From contig JAULJL010000035.1 in NCBI GenBank assembly GCA_030761205.1, positions 13,224,001 to 13,288,000 of the forward strand: a stretch of 64,000 nt of DNA. Direction: 5' to 3'. Below the pieces are notes generated by a model. It did not search any database and was not told the DNA's origin. It was given only the letters and a program-made list of their open reading frames with translations. This DNA is from Fremontodendron californicum. Lineage: Eukaryota; Streptophyta; Magnoliopsida; Malvales; Malvaceae. The position numbers were made by a program, and so were the translations under genes. Shown here piece by piece: positions 45,801 to 58,809 of the stretch. The number at the start of each line of letters is the position of its first letter. Positions within the stretch are counted from its first letter, which is position 1.

Positions 45801-47463
45801 CTGGCCGAAAATGAAGGTTAAATAGCCCAAGGATGTTGTCATTTTTGTGTAACCTAATTTCCATCAAATGGCCAATAATTCAAGATGAAAAGTCATGAAA
45901 TTACCACCTTTAGATTAGCATCTCAGCCCTCTCAAATGACAGCTATCCAAAAATAATGTTGACATCTTTCTTAACCTATGTGGTTTAATCACCATGGCTT
46001 GATCAAAGAGAATGGTTAACTAACTCTTGATTTTTAACCACTTGATTGAAAGAGAAAAAAAAATCATAAGCTTCCTCCTTCCTTTGGGCTTGGGCAGGCC
46101 AAAAATATCTCTTTTTCAGCCCAGCTCTGATTTTTGAAAGGCCCAAAAAAGCCCTTTTCGGTTGCTTGGGTGAAATGACCATTTTGCCCCCCGGATGCAA
46201 GTAAATATCAAACGGACTCCAAATTTAATTTTTCTTTTTTTAATATTTCAAAATAATAAAATATTGAGTTCTGAAAGTTTTCAAAATTATCCGAGTCCGT
46301 TTGCTATTTATTTGGATTTGTTTTCCCAAAAATGCCCTTTTATGCCCCTACATTTTACCATTTTTTAAACGAGCTCCAAATCATGATTTTTCTTCACCAA
46401 TGTCTTCAAAATAATTAAAAAGTGTGATCTGAAAGTTTTCATAATTTTTGGAGCTCATTTGGTATTTTTTCGGGATTTATCGGCTTGAATTACTACATAG
46501 GAGGCCCGGAATTTGGCCATTTTGCAAACGAACTCAGAATCAAGATTTTTTTTCGCCAATCTCTTCCAAATAATTTAAAAATGATATTTTCCAAATTTCA
46601 GAATTTTTGGAGTCCATTTGCTATTTTTTCGGGATTTATCTTTTTGAATTACTACATAAGAAGCCCGGGATTTGGCCATTTTGCAAACGAACTCAGAATC
46701 AAGATTTTCTTTCGCCAATCTCTTTCAAATGATTTAAGAATGAGATTGACAAATTTTCTATAATTTTCGGAGTCCATTTGCTATTTTTCCCAAATTTTTC
46801 CAATTTTGCCCTTTAACCTCCGAAACCCGGTTTTGCTCAAAACAAGTCCGATTTTCAGATTTTCTTCAATCTGAGCCTTAGGCCATCATTTTTAATCATT
46901 CCTCATCCATTGGGGGCTTTGGTCTTACCAAGTCGGGCCATTTCTGTGATTCTTCTCGATTTCACCGAAATCCACTAAAAACCCTAATTCTCGGTTTTCT
47001 TTCGGATTGACTTTTTTCGGTTTTTCTTGCAAGTGACTTCTCCATTACCCGTAGTCAGTGCTTATCTTTCATTTGGAACCTTCAATTTCGACCAGTTTGA
47101 TCGTTTAAGCACTTTTCCCCAAATTTCTCGGATTAGAGTTTCCTTTCTACTGAATCTCCAAATCCCAACTTCCGAACTCCATATCTTTCAATGTAGACCT
47201 CGGATTATCAAAATTCTTTCGCCCTTTTTCAATTGAACTTAAAATATTGATTCTGAAAGTGGGTTGACTTTTTCAGTAGTTGACTTTCTGGGGTTGACTT
47301 TTTTGGGGTTGACTTTTTCAAGTTTGACTTTTTGTGCTTGCTCTCTTAAACTAAGTCTCAGAGTACCACCTGCAGGATGAAAACAGTCTTTTTACACTCG
47401 GGAACATCAATATGGGAAGAAAACATACCTGTTTAGTGGTCCGGACAAAATTAGGTGTCTATA
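42872..47463 (-). mobile_element. Element A: 5' LTR (4592 bp)
   Basis: Runs from tgtcgcaacc next to the PBS to ggtgtctata at the outer end, where aca has become ata. It is close to the split 3' LTR. LTRs of this size are typical of Ogre. Frames at 45285-45572, 46003-46200 and 46485-46763 recur in the other LTR and do not look like genes. Confidence 0.92.
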
Positions 47464-47595
47464 GTTACATTTTACTTCCCAGAGTTAATATCTACAACAC
47501 ACAAAAATATGTACATTGTCTACCACCAATTTGCCCAAAAGAGCTGGAATTTAAGCTAGTCCTGAATCAAGCATGTACCTTGAAAGTGAAGGCTT

Positions 47596-48364
47596 TCACA
47601 ATGCCAACTTTTTAAGGAAACGGGTAGGGATCGAACACGATTGTACAACTGCCCGCGCATCCACGAAGTTGTTGCAATTGATGACGGATCTCTTGTTGTT
47701 TCCCTGAATCTTCCGATAGTTATGGCGAGCAACCGAATATAACCACTCCAAAACAGGTGCAGTCTCATATAAATATTTTAAGAAAATTAACTCTTCTTCA
47801 TCCCCATCAATATTAAAGATTCGAACAGCATTGAGGCAAGACTGAAAACAACCAGGTACAACATCCATTATCATGCCTTGGTCCTCTGGTTTGAATCCCT
47901 ACATGTTTATCAGAAAATCATTTAACATCAAAGGTAACCAAACTTACTATAAAAAGACTCCACTTGCTTGAGAATGTGAAGATGTAGGGCTCCGACTCTT
48001 CATTTTTCTTAAAGTATCCGTGTCCGACGCATATCCGGACATGGGTATGAGAATATGATCCTCCAAAAACCTTTTAAATACATAGAAATCTTTAAAAAAT
48101 TAAACATACTCATGTCGGACACATACACGTGTCCAATACTCACATCCGAGTCCGAGTAACATAGGATGCAGTGATATGAAACATAATAACTAAATATACA
48201 TTCTCCACACGTACCCTTGAAAGGATGAGAAAGTCAAGATTTGGTGATTTTTGAAGCATATACATCAATGCACCACTAGTGTAATCACAATCAGCATAAG
48301 GACTATTCACACATGCATTCAACGTTTTAATTTCAAGCTCACTACAAGAGCTCCCATGTGACAT
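47596..48364 (-). CDS. 3' part of an F-box/FBD-type gene (two exons seen)
   Basis: Host gene fragment. The 3'-terminal exon runs from 47898 down to a stop at 47596 and carries FBD-domain sequence: VPGCFQSCLNAVRIFNI, GDEEELIFLKYLYETAPVLE. The preceding exon, to 48215, has SGALMYMLQKSPNLDFLILS, as in the leucine-rich part of these proteins. The intron 47899-48214 has a gtacgt donor and an acceptor atgtag, and joining the exons keeps the frame. An acceptor-like tttcag lies just upstream of 48390, so the exon probably starts before the ATG at 48364 and more exons are expected. No F-box is found upstream within several kb, so this is a partial gene or pseudogene. Proteins of this class are presumed substrate adaptors of SCF ubiquitin ligases. 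Element A inserted about 130 bp past the stop. Confidence 0.65.
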
Positions 48365-48399
48365 TGGTTCTTCTCTGACTACTGAAACCTAGTCTGCCC

Positions 48400-51173
48400 A
48401 AAATTTAAGAAAATAATATTATATAAAAAATAACAGATTCTAAATAACCAGGTGTGAAGTTTTAATTTCAACAATCTACCATCCCCGTACTGTCAAAAAT
48501 AGCAGAGGTTGAATCACTGACATTGAGTGCTGCTGACACGATGTATGTATAATTCCATTCAATTAGGACTGTTATAATAGGTGATAATATGACTAATCAA
48601 TCAAATTTCTTTTAATAAGTTCCCAATTAAGAACTCTGAGATATATATATATATATATATATATATGGTAGCAATTATATTCCAGCTAAACCTATATTGA
48701 TTATGATGGGCAATCTCAAAGTTTTCATGCCATACTAAATTTCTTAAACAACAGAACTGCAGTTAAAGCCATTAACTTTAGGATTCTCAATATAATAGTC
48801 ACTAAATTTTGGTTACATGACCAAAAGAGAGCGTCATTTAAACTGGGATAAATTTCATCCCACAGCAACTTTCAAATAAGTAATATGGAAGAAGCAAAGC
48901 TTCCCCCTCCCTCCTAACAAAAAAAAAAAACAAACAGAGAGAAATGAAAGAAAACAAAAATGTATTTACTAGAGTTACATATTATCTATGTGTTATAAAA
49001 TGTTGGGGTTCATTAATTTTAGCTTATCAAACATAAAATTCTAGAAATTAAAGGGTTTCAAATTTTAGCAAGTTCATTAAAAACAATGTCCTAGGGAGAA
49101 ATGCAAAAGAATAAAAAATAACATACAAAATAACTATCAAAATTCAAAGGGAAAATGCCCATGGAAATTGGAATGGGATAAATCTCTCAGCTGTAAAAGA
49201 CTAAAATACAACAATCTACCCAAATTAAAAAGCATATGTAAATCCACTAAACAACAGAACAAAACAAAAAAAAAAAGCTAAACAACTGGAACTGGGTATT
49301 AAAATTTAAAGAATAATAATAGCAAGAGGAAGAAGAAGTAGAAGTAGAAATTTTGATACCTGAGAGGTGCAGAATTTAGTGATTGCATAAACCAAATTAT
49401 AAAATGGAATTGAACGGTTCCTCAGCAATTGATAGCCATAATTATGTAAATTTTTACTATAATAATATTTATTTATACTTTTTTCCTCCAGTTACACCAC
49501 TCTCAATCTCATGTGAAACTATGACTTGACTTGACCTAAGAGGTGTAAGATTTGAACATAAATTTTTCTTTCAAGTCCGGTCTGATTAAATAAGATTAGA
49601 TTATTTTATTAATAAATAATGTATCTATATTAATAGCTACTAGAATTAATCCCGCGCTATGCTGCGGGTGCAACAGATTTTGATTAATAATAAACTTATT
49701 TTGATTGCTAATGGATATATCAAATTCAATATATATTAACTTATTAATTTTGAAATTAAATACAAATAGCAAAAGAACTCGTATAAAAACAGCAAACATA
49801 TAGCTAGAACCACAATCAAACTTGATTAAGCAGTCTTCATACCTGAATTGAAGTTCTTCTTTGCAACAGATACTTCAATGAATAATTGTTGTTGAACCTC
49901 AAACCAACAACTCCTAATCATCTACAAATAAGCCAAAAAATCACATTAAAAGAACAAACATGCAAGATGAACTTGAACACTCAAAACCGAATTTTAAAGA
50001 AAAAAATAATCAGAACATTAAAAACCAAGCCACGAAAAAAAAAAATTGAAGATCTCAATGAGAAGACCAATCATTCTTAATATTGCCCTTCATCGTCTCA
50101 TTGGCTTCAAAAATTTCATATATGGAGCTTAGTGTAAAAGCCTTGCCAAAGTAGTGTCCAAGCATATAATTAAATTTTTAGCCCAACAATTCCATTCAAA
50201 ACTCTAAAAGGTTTGTACATAACTGTCCAAAACTAATTAGTAGTTTTTTTGTTTCCTATTTTGTTAGCTTTAAAAAATAGTAGAATAAATAAATCCACAA
50301 AAGTAGCATGGACAGACATTCCAATATAAAACTATGATCAACCTATCATTTTGCACAATTGTTTTGTCATCATTTCAAGCAACATTACATATAAAATCAT
50401 CCTACATAACATTTAAGAGTGGTAATTTCGGCATTAAGTTTTAGAATGTTAAAAAAGTTACAAAAAAAAAACTTAAAAAAGCAAGTGCCATTGGGTTAAA
50501 TTAAAAGGAATACTTACATAAACAATCTTATTAACAATCAAATCAGTGCAATTCTAAATATACTGACCCACAGCTACATCGTCATTGTCAATGAGCTTTA
50601 CACGAACCTTCACAATTTGAAAAATGAATAAGGCATAATTAACTAAAAATGGAATGTCAAGTATTTCTTTTATTATAACTTTCACATTCATTATGCATTG
50701 TTTTATCTCTAATCTCCTTACCTATATAAAAATGATTTTAAAAGGGGAAACCAAGTGAAAATAACATAAGAACTACTAAAGTGGATGTTAATCCGAATGA
50801 GTGCACCAGAGCGAATGGAAATCTGGTTTGCAATTAATAATATCAATATTGCTTACAATTTAAATAACTTGAAGTCATTATAGTAAAACAATTTGCTTGA
50901 AGAAAATGTTAGAATTCATGTTTACTCCATCTCACAGCTTGCATATTTCATTACTTTCATTACTACCACACATCTTAATTTCTCACACTTGGATTAGCTT
51001 TAACTCTTTTTCTCATAAAAAGGAAAAACAGTAATGACCCTTAGATTAATATAAAGATATATATCATTTTATTTATCCTCTATCCATCTCTTAGGAACCA
51101 AATAAAATGACATGAAAGGTAATCTCTAAAAAGTTTCTGAGTTATACAACAACATGATGGCTATGATGTTTAC
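48400..51173. other. AT-rich host sequence with possible exon fragments
   Basis: No gene I can name. An (AT)n microsatellite lies at 48641-48667. Possible minus-strand exon scraps with splice-like borders lie at about 49843-49922 and about 50545-50620, the latter with KVRVKLIDNDDVAVG and then a stop. They are too short to assign. Confidence 0.4.
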
Positions 51174-51372
51174 CTTAGTGTCAATTTCATTCATTAAAGG
51201 AACCTGTCTTTCCAATTCCTGCACATACCACAGGATATAGTTATGTAGCTTGCATGAATGTTTCAATTACTTGATAGAAATACATCATAAGAAATAGTTA
51301 CAAATAGCAACCAAGACAACTTTACCTCATTCATACATGAACCATGTTCTTTAAAGTTTCCAAACCTTGGTC
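51174..51372 (-). pseudogene. Two exons resembling a SYP71-class syntaxin, with a frame break
   Basis: Exon 51326-51372 reads DQGLETLKNMVH before a frame break that brings in a stop; a shifted frame then gives MNE. Exon 51174-51218 reads ELERQVPLMNEIDTK. Donor and acceptor dinucleotides flank both, with a 107-bp intron. The phrases match the region before the SNARE motif of plant SYP7 Qc-SNAREs, which act in membrane fusion at the ER and plasma membrane. The following SNARE and membrane-anchor exons were not found. Short matches, so the call is tentative. Confidence 0.5.
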
Positions 51373-51694
51373 CTGTATGGATGTTAAAAGAAATAAAAAG
51401 TGAATCACAGCTAAAGAAATGTGCTCTATGCAATCAAAAAGCAAGATCCCTCGAAACATGCTAGAACAATAATATAGTCAACGGATAAAATTGCAATAAT
51501 TCAAAAAATATGGAGAATATATAAAAGTGACACATAATTGATTACCAACAGAAATAACAACATCAGTAACTCAATTTGCAATAATTCAAAAGATATGGAG
51601 AATATATAAAAATGACACATAATTGATTACCAACAGAAATAACAGCATCAGTAACTCAATTTGCAAGACATCATGACGAACATCTCATAAGTGA

Positions 51695-51889
51695 CTAAGT
51701 AGAAACAACATAAATGACCACAAAACCTGTCTGTAAATCTGGTTGCACATTAACACTGGAAAGAGGCTTAATCCTTTCAACAGGCCTACGATTTGCAAGC
51801 ATAGCTAAATCCATGGGTTTAGTAACACAGGTAGACTGATTGCTAACAACGGATGCAATAGATGAAGCATTAAAGATCTGCCTATTCAT
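51695..51889 (-). other. Unidentified short open frame, possible host exon
   Basis: 64 codons, minus strand, with a mixed composition unlike the surrounding A/T-rich translations (VSNQSTCVTKPMDLAML, then KPLSSVNVQPDLQTG) and a donor-like cag/gtttt after DLQT. I recognise no family. It may belong to the same decayed locus as 51174-51372. Confidence 0.25.
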
Positions 51890-54800
51890 AACTTTTCGAT
51901 TCCTAGTGTGTTCAATCCTTTTTTAACTTATTCAATCTAACCGAAGCACAACAATCCATACCGAAATTCAAACAGGAAGATGTCCGAACATTAGCAAGCC
52001 AATGTATAAATAGTCAACAAACACACTGATAGTTAGACGACATAGAACTCAATAAATACGCACCACCATAGTAAACAACCTTATATAGACATCAAAACAA
52101 ATAGAGAACAAAATAACACAACATAAGAGATTGCATCAAAAAGTTTAAAAAAAAAAAAACTAAACTGGACAAAAGCACATGAACACCAGATAAGAGAAAC
52201 AAACCACATAGAATCCATCCAAGAAGCTTTAAACGATGAGTACCAACACCAGCAAGCCTGCTTGAAAATCGAACAAACCTTGAAAGAAATTTTAAAAAAA
52301 TGGTGAGCATGGCCATCTCCCTAAAAAAGCTAAACAATCTTTAAAAAAAAAAAAAGAATTGGGGAATATTTACAGAGCATGTATAAACATGCGTCTTGAA
52401 CAAACCAATTAAGCCAAACATTACATTTCCTTTGGAAAAAAATAAGAAAAATGAGACAGGATTAAAACGATGAAAAGTGAGAGTTGAAATTTATCTGAAC
52501 AGATGATGACAACATAATCCATAAATCATAAGACAAAGCAAAATGCAATACAGGCAGGACAGGATGTGGCAAAATAATCAAAACAAATAAAACAAAATAA
52601 GAAATCACAGCAGAACATTGCTCGCAAGAAAAAAAATTGAGGGAAAGAGATAAACAAACTATGAATAATAGAAAGAGAAGACTAAAGAAAAGCACCTGCA
52701 AAACAAATACCCCAAATATTGCTTCCAAAAGAAGTCGAACAAAGTTGAGAAGGAAGGCAACAATAGGACGCTAGCGGTAACATCCACCAAAGGATCTTCC
52801 ATCTACAAACACCACAAATAACACAATAAGAAATAACTAAAAAATAAAACAGAAAACTCATTAAGAGATTGGATGATACCTTTTCTAGAGGAATTTGGCA
52901 ATGATTTCTCAATCGATAAATAGAGAATTGAATGAGGGATGGAGGGATAGAGAAGAAAGAGATGAAGGCTCCTTGGGCAATTTTTTGTCATTCACAGGCA
53001 GTGGTTGATAGCCACAATAGCAACGATCTCAATGGCTGAAGGTGTTGGAAAATCTAAACGAAAAAATTGTGGAGGAAAAAAAAAGGAAAGAAAAGAAGAA
53101 AGAAAAAAAAAATCCTTTCCCTTTCTTCCTTCTTCTTCTTTTCCCCCTGGTATCTCTAATCTACCACTCCCTTTTATATTTTTTTTTTCAAATATAAGCC
53201 TAAAGTGTGTTTTCGGTACCCATTTCTTCCTTTCCCAATAACTCATCTCATCCTTTTCATCAACTATTTTTTTTTTCAATCCCATCAGTCACTCCAACAA
53301 ATCCTCTTTTCCTCTTCTACAAGTGTAAAATCTTAATTTTTTACGTACAAAAACAAAGAGCAGAAGAAAGAAAGAGCGTAGGTAAAGAAAGAGATGAAAA
53401 AAAATAAGATATTTTATACCTACCCACCATTCTGCTTCTGTCTCTCTTGGTCAAACCTTGCTTGTAATCAGGATATATTTTAAAAAATAAAGAGCAGGTC
53501 AAATGGAGTAAAAAGGAGGAAAAGAAAGCAAAGTAATAGTATGAGTAAATGAAAAGCTGGAAAAAAAAGAAAAAAAAAAAAAAAAAACAAAAGTGTGAAC
53601 CGTAAACACTAACGTGGATAGGTTCTTTTTGCAGCAAAAAAATAACACTGACGTGGATAGATTAGATTTGCTTCAAAAATTGTAAAATTTATTTTTTGGA
53701 TCTTTATTTCTTACCCTTTTTCTGCTAACAACCCCACCAACTCTGGTTCAAACTTTGCTTTTTTTTTTTTCTTTAATAAATCAGCCAAACACAGAGGAAG
53801 AGAGAGGGAGTAGAAACGAAGAAAATAAAATGAAAGATTTTTCTACCAACCTTGTCCCACACGATTCTTAGATAAGTTGCAGCCTTTTTTTTAGATTTTA
53901 TAAAACAAAAAAAAATCTAAATACCAATGAAGTGACTAAAGTTAGTGAGATAAAAATATATATATATATATATTGTAGAGTCAGAACATGTGGATAAACT
54001 CTCATTGTTTATATTATTTTATAAATTATTATTTTGAATTATACTATAATTATTATTTATTTATTATACTTATTTATAAAGAGGAGGAATAAGATATAAT
54101 AAGGAAAAAATAAAAATTTTAAATAATTAACTTAAATAATAATTTATATTTTTATAAATATTTTATGTTTTATAAAATTAATTTAAATTATAATTTGAAT
54201 TATTATTTATGTTTTAGTTTATAATATAAATTATGATATAAACTAACCCGAACCGAAATGACCCGAAATGGTCTGAATCCGAAGTGATCCAAATTTGAAA
54301 TGATCCAAATCCGAAAATAATTAAAAAATTTTAAAACTCGAATTTAGTCAACCCGAATTGACCTAACCTGAAAGTAACCCGACCTGTCCAATTAACATGT
54401 ATCTCCATTTATCTCTATCATATTTTTTATTTTTTTAATATTTAATAAAATATCTTAAACAACAAAATAAAAAAACTAAAATTTAAATTTAAAGTATTAA
54501 TATAACAATAATAAAAAAATATATATTTTGAAAAGAAAAATAACATGAACATGTTATAAATACACAAAAAAATTAAATTAAATTATTATAATAAATTATA
54601 CAAAATATATTATGTATTGAGACACGATATGAATATAAAAAAAAAAAACTTTTGTAAAAATAAATCAATATGATGTTTTTAACGGAGATGGGCAAAAGAG
54701 AAAAAAAGTAAGAATAAAGGTTTTCACCTAACGTGTCCCCACCCCATACCTCTTCTTAATATTTTAAATTTTTAATATAAAAAATAATAATAATATTTAA

Positions 54801-57570
54801 ATTCTAAAAGTTAGACAAAAAATTATTGAATAAGTTAATAGATAAATTAAAAAAAAATCAAAAGAGAAAAAAAATTATAAAGAAGATAAAGTGGTGTGCG
54901 GTCCCACACGCCACTTTGTTCTTCTTTTATATCCCAATTTATTCTTCTTTTGTTTTTCCCGGAATTTCACTTATTTTTTTAATAAATAAAAAAAAAACAA
55001 AACAAAACATAAGAGAATAGTAATCGGATAATTGGATTTTTTTTTCATTGGAAATATCTAAAATTTATTTGAAAAATTTTAACGCGTTCATAATTTGATT
55101 TATATAGATTTTGATATGTTTATGTGTTCGTATCGTATTCGTATTCATATTTTCTTTTCGTATCATGTTTATTTTTTTCGTGTCGTATTTTGACACCCTT
55201 CTTAAACTCCCTTATCAACAAAATTTATCTTATAAATATAATACCTTAAACACGATTATAACATATAAAAATTAAAAATAAACGAATACGACATAAATAT
55301 ATCAATTACCAAATCTAAAATAGTTTAAATTTTCTCATACAAATTCTCATCAACTCCTCATTTATCTTCATCATTTTTTTTTAAAATATTTATTAAAATA
55401 ACTTAAATTTAATATTTTAAAAAATGGGCGTGTAAAATTATACATAAAATAAATTATTAAAGTGAAAAATTTATATAAATTTATAATATTTTAAATACAC
55501 AAAGAATAATACGAATACGAACACATAAATCTATATAAAACATAAAATAGAGGTTAAGTGTAAGTGAAAGGATAAAGAAAACAAAAGAAAAGAAATACAA
55601 AGAAAGAAGAGAAAGTGAAGTGTCCGGCACGGCACGACACTTCACTTTATCTTCTTTTTATTTTTTAAATTAAAATTAAAAAAAAATTAAAAGAGATGAA
55701 TAGTATTTTTTTAATAAATTATGCAAAATATATCATGAATTGAGATACTGTACAAACATTCAAATTTTCTCTAAATTAAATCACTATAATAAATTATGCA
55801 AAATATGTTATTAATTGAGACACGACACGAATACATAATTTTTTTTTAAATTAAATCAGAATGACAAACAATGTAAAATATGAGATGAATTAATACACGA
55901 TACGAGCACAACATAGGAAAATAATTAAAACACAACACAACACGACCACGACACGAATACATGAACGTGTAAAAATATACATAAAATGAATTATTAATAT
56001 GTAAAAAATTATATAAATTTATTATACTTTGAAAATACAAAAAAAAATAACACGAATACGCTACGAACACACAATTTTTTTTTTAAATTGAATCACTATG
56101 ATAAATGATGCAAAATATGTCATAAATTGAGGCACGACACGAATACACAAATTTGTGTCTAAATTGAATCACTATGAAAAACTAAGTAAAATATGAGATG
56201 GATTGAGACACGACATAATACGAACACAACATAGGACATGTAAATATATATATATATATATATAACGAATTATTAACGTGTAAAAATTTATATAAATTTA
56301 TAATATTTTAAACACAAAAAAAATAACATGCATGCACGAACGTGTAAAAAAATATATATAAAACGAATTATTAACATGTAAAAATATATAAATTTATAAT
56401 ACTTTATATAAATTATTAACGTGTAAAATTAATACACGAACATATAAAAAATGTTTTCATTTTTTTATTTCTTTCTTTCCTTCTTCCTTCTTCCTTCTTC
56501 CTTCTTCCTTCCCTTTTTCTTTTTTTCCTTTCTCCTTTCCTTTCTCTCTCTTTCTTTCCTTCAGCTGAAAAAAAAAAAAAAAAAAAAGGAAGCAAAGGGC
56601 GACGTGGATAGCTTGATTGGTCTTCAAACCATCCAAAATTTATATGTAGGATATTGATTATAAACTTTTACTAAATTGGTGTAAACAAATAAAAATAAAA
56701 TTTTAATTATATTATAAATATATATAAAAAAATATAATTGTAAATTTATTTTGTTACATGCAATTACATAAAAAGTACTCATAACTTTATATATAAACTC
56801 TCTTCTTTCATTTATATATTTTTTCTTTTATGCATAGAAATTGGTGTGTTTAATATTATAATGTTAAAGTGTATTACAGAATTGGTGTCACAAATTTTTC
56901 AAATATCAATTTAGTTGATAAATTTATTTAAAATTCAAAATTAAATTATGATAACAAAGTAAAATTAAAATTATTTATTTATTTAAAAGTTTTTTACACT
57001 CATTAAAAAAAAAAAAAAAACCATCCATCAAGTAAGTTTATTTTTTTTTTAACTGATAAATTTTTTTCTCCTACTTCATGATGGGTGTGTCAAAATTTAA
57101 TATTTATTTATTCTTAATTTTAATTTTAAATAAACTTTAAAATATTTATAAAAAATATTTTATTATTGATAATCATAATATAGCTTAATTTTTAAAAAGA
57201 AAAATTAGATAGTTCTAACTTGGTGTATTCCATGGATATCTCTAAACTTGGTCTTTTTCAAGATTTTGATTATGAAATTTGGCATTAACCAGATGGGATT
57301 TTATAAGAGGTGAGCAAAGACAAATTTTGGTTGAGATTAGAGGTGACAAAATCTGATTAAATTTCAAAGTCCCGTCTGTACTAAAATTGAATCAGATTCT
57401 ATTTGGGTTGATTTTAATTAGATTAATTGAAAAAAAAAAGTCAAAAATCCTAATTTTACAAATTTGAGAGCGGTCATTTTTCATCAACCATTTTCGAGGA
57501 AAAGAAGAAGTGAATCAATCAGAATGGAGACAGGGGGGAAATGCGAAAGAAAGATTGTCGAGCCTGCAAG
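51890..57570. other. AT-rich intergenic sequence with simple and dispersed repeats
   Basis: No supported gene. It includes TA microsatellites at 53955-53973 and 56243-56263, a degenerate aacccgaa/gacccgaa minisatellite-like patch at about 54240-54390, imperfect repeats with acgacacgaatac words at about 55400-56440, and a TTCC-rich tract at 56450-56570. The many short Phe/Lys-rich frames are composition artefacts. Confidence 0.55.
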
Positions 57571-58116
57571 TGTCATGGGTCTGGAATTTTAGCCTTGCGA
57601 ACCGTGCGGCCTTAGGCTGGAAATCGCTTTCTTGTATGCCTAAGTCAGCCTGCAATTACTCAAGAAGAGAGTCCGTCTAGACGAACACTCCAAGGCACTG
57701 ATAACTAAAAGTTACTGGGGCTAAGCAGAAAAACAGAACTAGAGAAGAATGCTCAGTGTATTTGATTACTCAAGTGTTGAATGATACAAATGAGGCTAAG
57801 GGAGGCCTCTATTTATAATTGTGTCCCCCTTACATCAACAGTTCAGATCTTTACAAATGAACGGCTAAGAATACATTATAGAGGCCTAAAGAATTTAAAC
57901 TCTAACTCTAGAGTTCTAGATAAGTAGTAACTGTTGGGCAATAACTATCTTTTACTGCTTCTAGAACTCTAGATAAAATCTGTCTTCCAGGGCCTTCTAG
58001 AATGCTCCAGGGATTGGGCCTATTCTGGTGGGTCAAGATGTTCTCTGTAACTCATATAATGGGCTGAACCTGTTGTGTGCGTAACGGACCCGAGCGGGCT
58101 CGCGCAGGCCGTGACT
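57571..58116 (-). mobile_element. LTR of a decayed chromovirus (546 bp)
   Basis: The left end is tgtcatgg and the right end ccgtgact. In element orientation this is TGTCACGG (first base mutated) to CCATGACA, so the ends are inverted repeats. A purine-rich aggggagaa on the minus strand sits next to it at 58116-58124, after the chromodomain, as expected for a polypurine tract and 3' LTR. Confidence 0.65.
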
Positions 58117-58130
58117 TTCTCCCCTACCTG

Positions 58131-58809
58131 TTCCAGCGATGCTCTCGTCGCGTCCTCTGCATGGAACTGCTTAATCTGATCTTGGAACTGCCACAATGCC
58201 TCGGCTGGTTCCCAACTTGCCTCACTTTCGGGTAGTCCCTTCTACTGGACAAAGTACTCATGCCTTGGCCTGTAACTTTTCAGTCATACTACTCAATCTG
58301 AAAGTATACACTGTATATCTCTGTCGTAGGAGGCCTTCACTCCTACTGGTGCGTGTTGAGACTCTCTCCTGACCGGATACTCCTGATCAACTTGAAAAGG
58401 ATTAACAAACATGTACGCTGTTGGATTTGGTCTTGTGTAACCTGTTGCAACAGCACTAGGTGTAAGTGGCTGCTGCTTGGTCACCATCTCGAATGGACTC
58501 TGGTTTGTGGTCTTACTTCGTTGCAAGTTGTAAGAAAACTGCGCCACATCCAACAGTTTTGGCCAGTCTCACTACGTTGCACTTACATAGTGCTTGAGAT
58601 ATAACTCCCGTAAAGCATTCACTCTCTCGGCCTGCCCATCTGTTTGGGGATGCATATTGGTGGAAAAGTTCAAGTTTGACCCCAACAGCTTGAACAACTC
58701 TATCCATACCACTACCATAGTGCTCCCAAACCCATCCGCCTTGGGCAAACCTGCAATGAAATCCATGGAGTCGCTCTTACCTGGGCGCTCCGGTATGGAC
58801 AATGGCTAT
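58131..58809 (-). pseudogene. Chromovirus integrase and chromodomain remnant
   Basis: The minus strand encodes pieces of a Ty3/gypsy chromovirus pol. 58572-58802 has SMDFIAGLPKADGFGSTMVVV joined directly to ELFKLLGSNLNFSTNMHPQTDGQ, so the middle of the integrase core is deleted. 58293-58553 has LDVAQFSYNLQRS-like sequence (here MDVAQFSYNLQRSKT) and SPFEMVTKQQPLTP. 58131-58273 has a chromodomain with HEYFVQ, a stop where Trp is expected, then KGLPESEASWEPAEALWQF. Chromodomains direct integration to heterochromatin. Several frame changes show long decay. Element D cuts it at 58809/58810. Confidence 0.85.

Larger units (their letters stand above)
9155..47468 (-). mobile_element. Element A: Ogre-like LTR retrotransposon with TSD, hosting B and C
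   Basis: GTTAC is duplicated at 9155-9159 and 47464-47468. The LTRs are 42872-47463 (5', adjacent to the PBS) and 9160-10259 plus 29839-33182 (3', split by element B). The internal region 33183-42871 (about 9.7 kb) carries two gag-like ORFs and a tandem array near the 3' LTR, but no protease, RT or integrase that I can find. It is therefore a non-autonomous member of the Tat/Ogre group. The outer end at 47461-47463 reads ata instead of aca, a decayed terminus. Confidence 0.88.

Noticed and set aside
53005..53285. Facing Lys-rich and Phe-rich frames
   Set aside because: Composition artefact of an A/T and AAAG-rich patch; no start context, splice sites or known domain.
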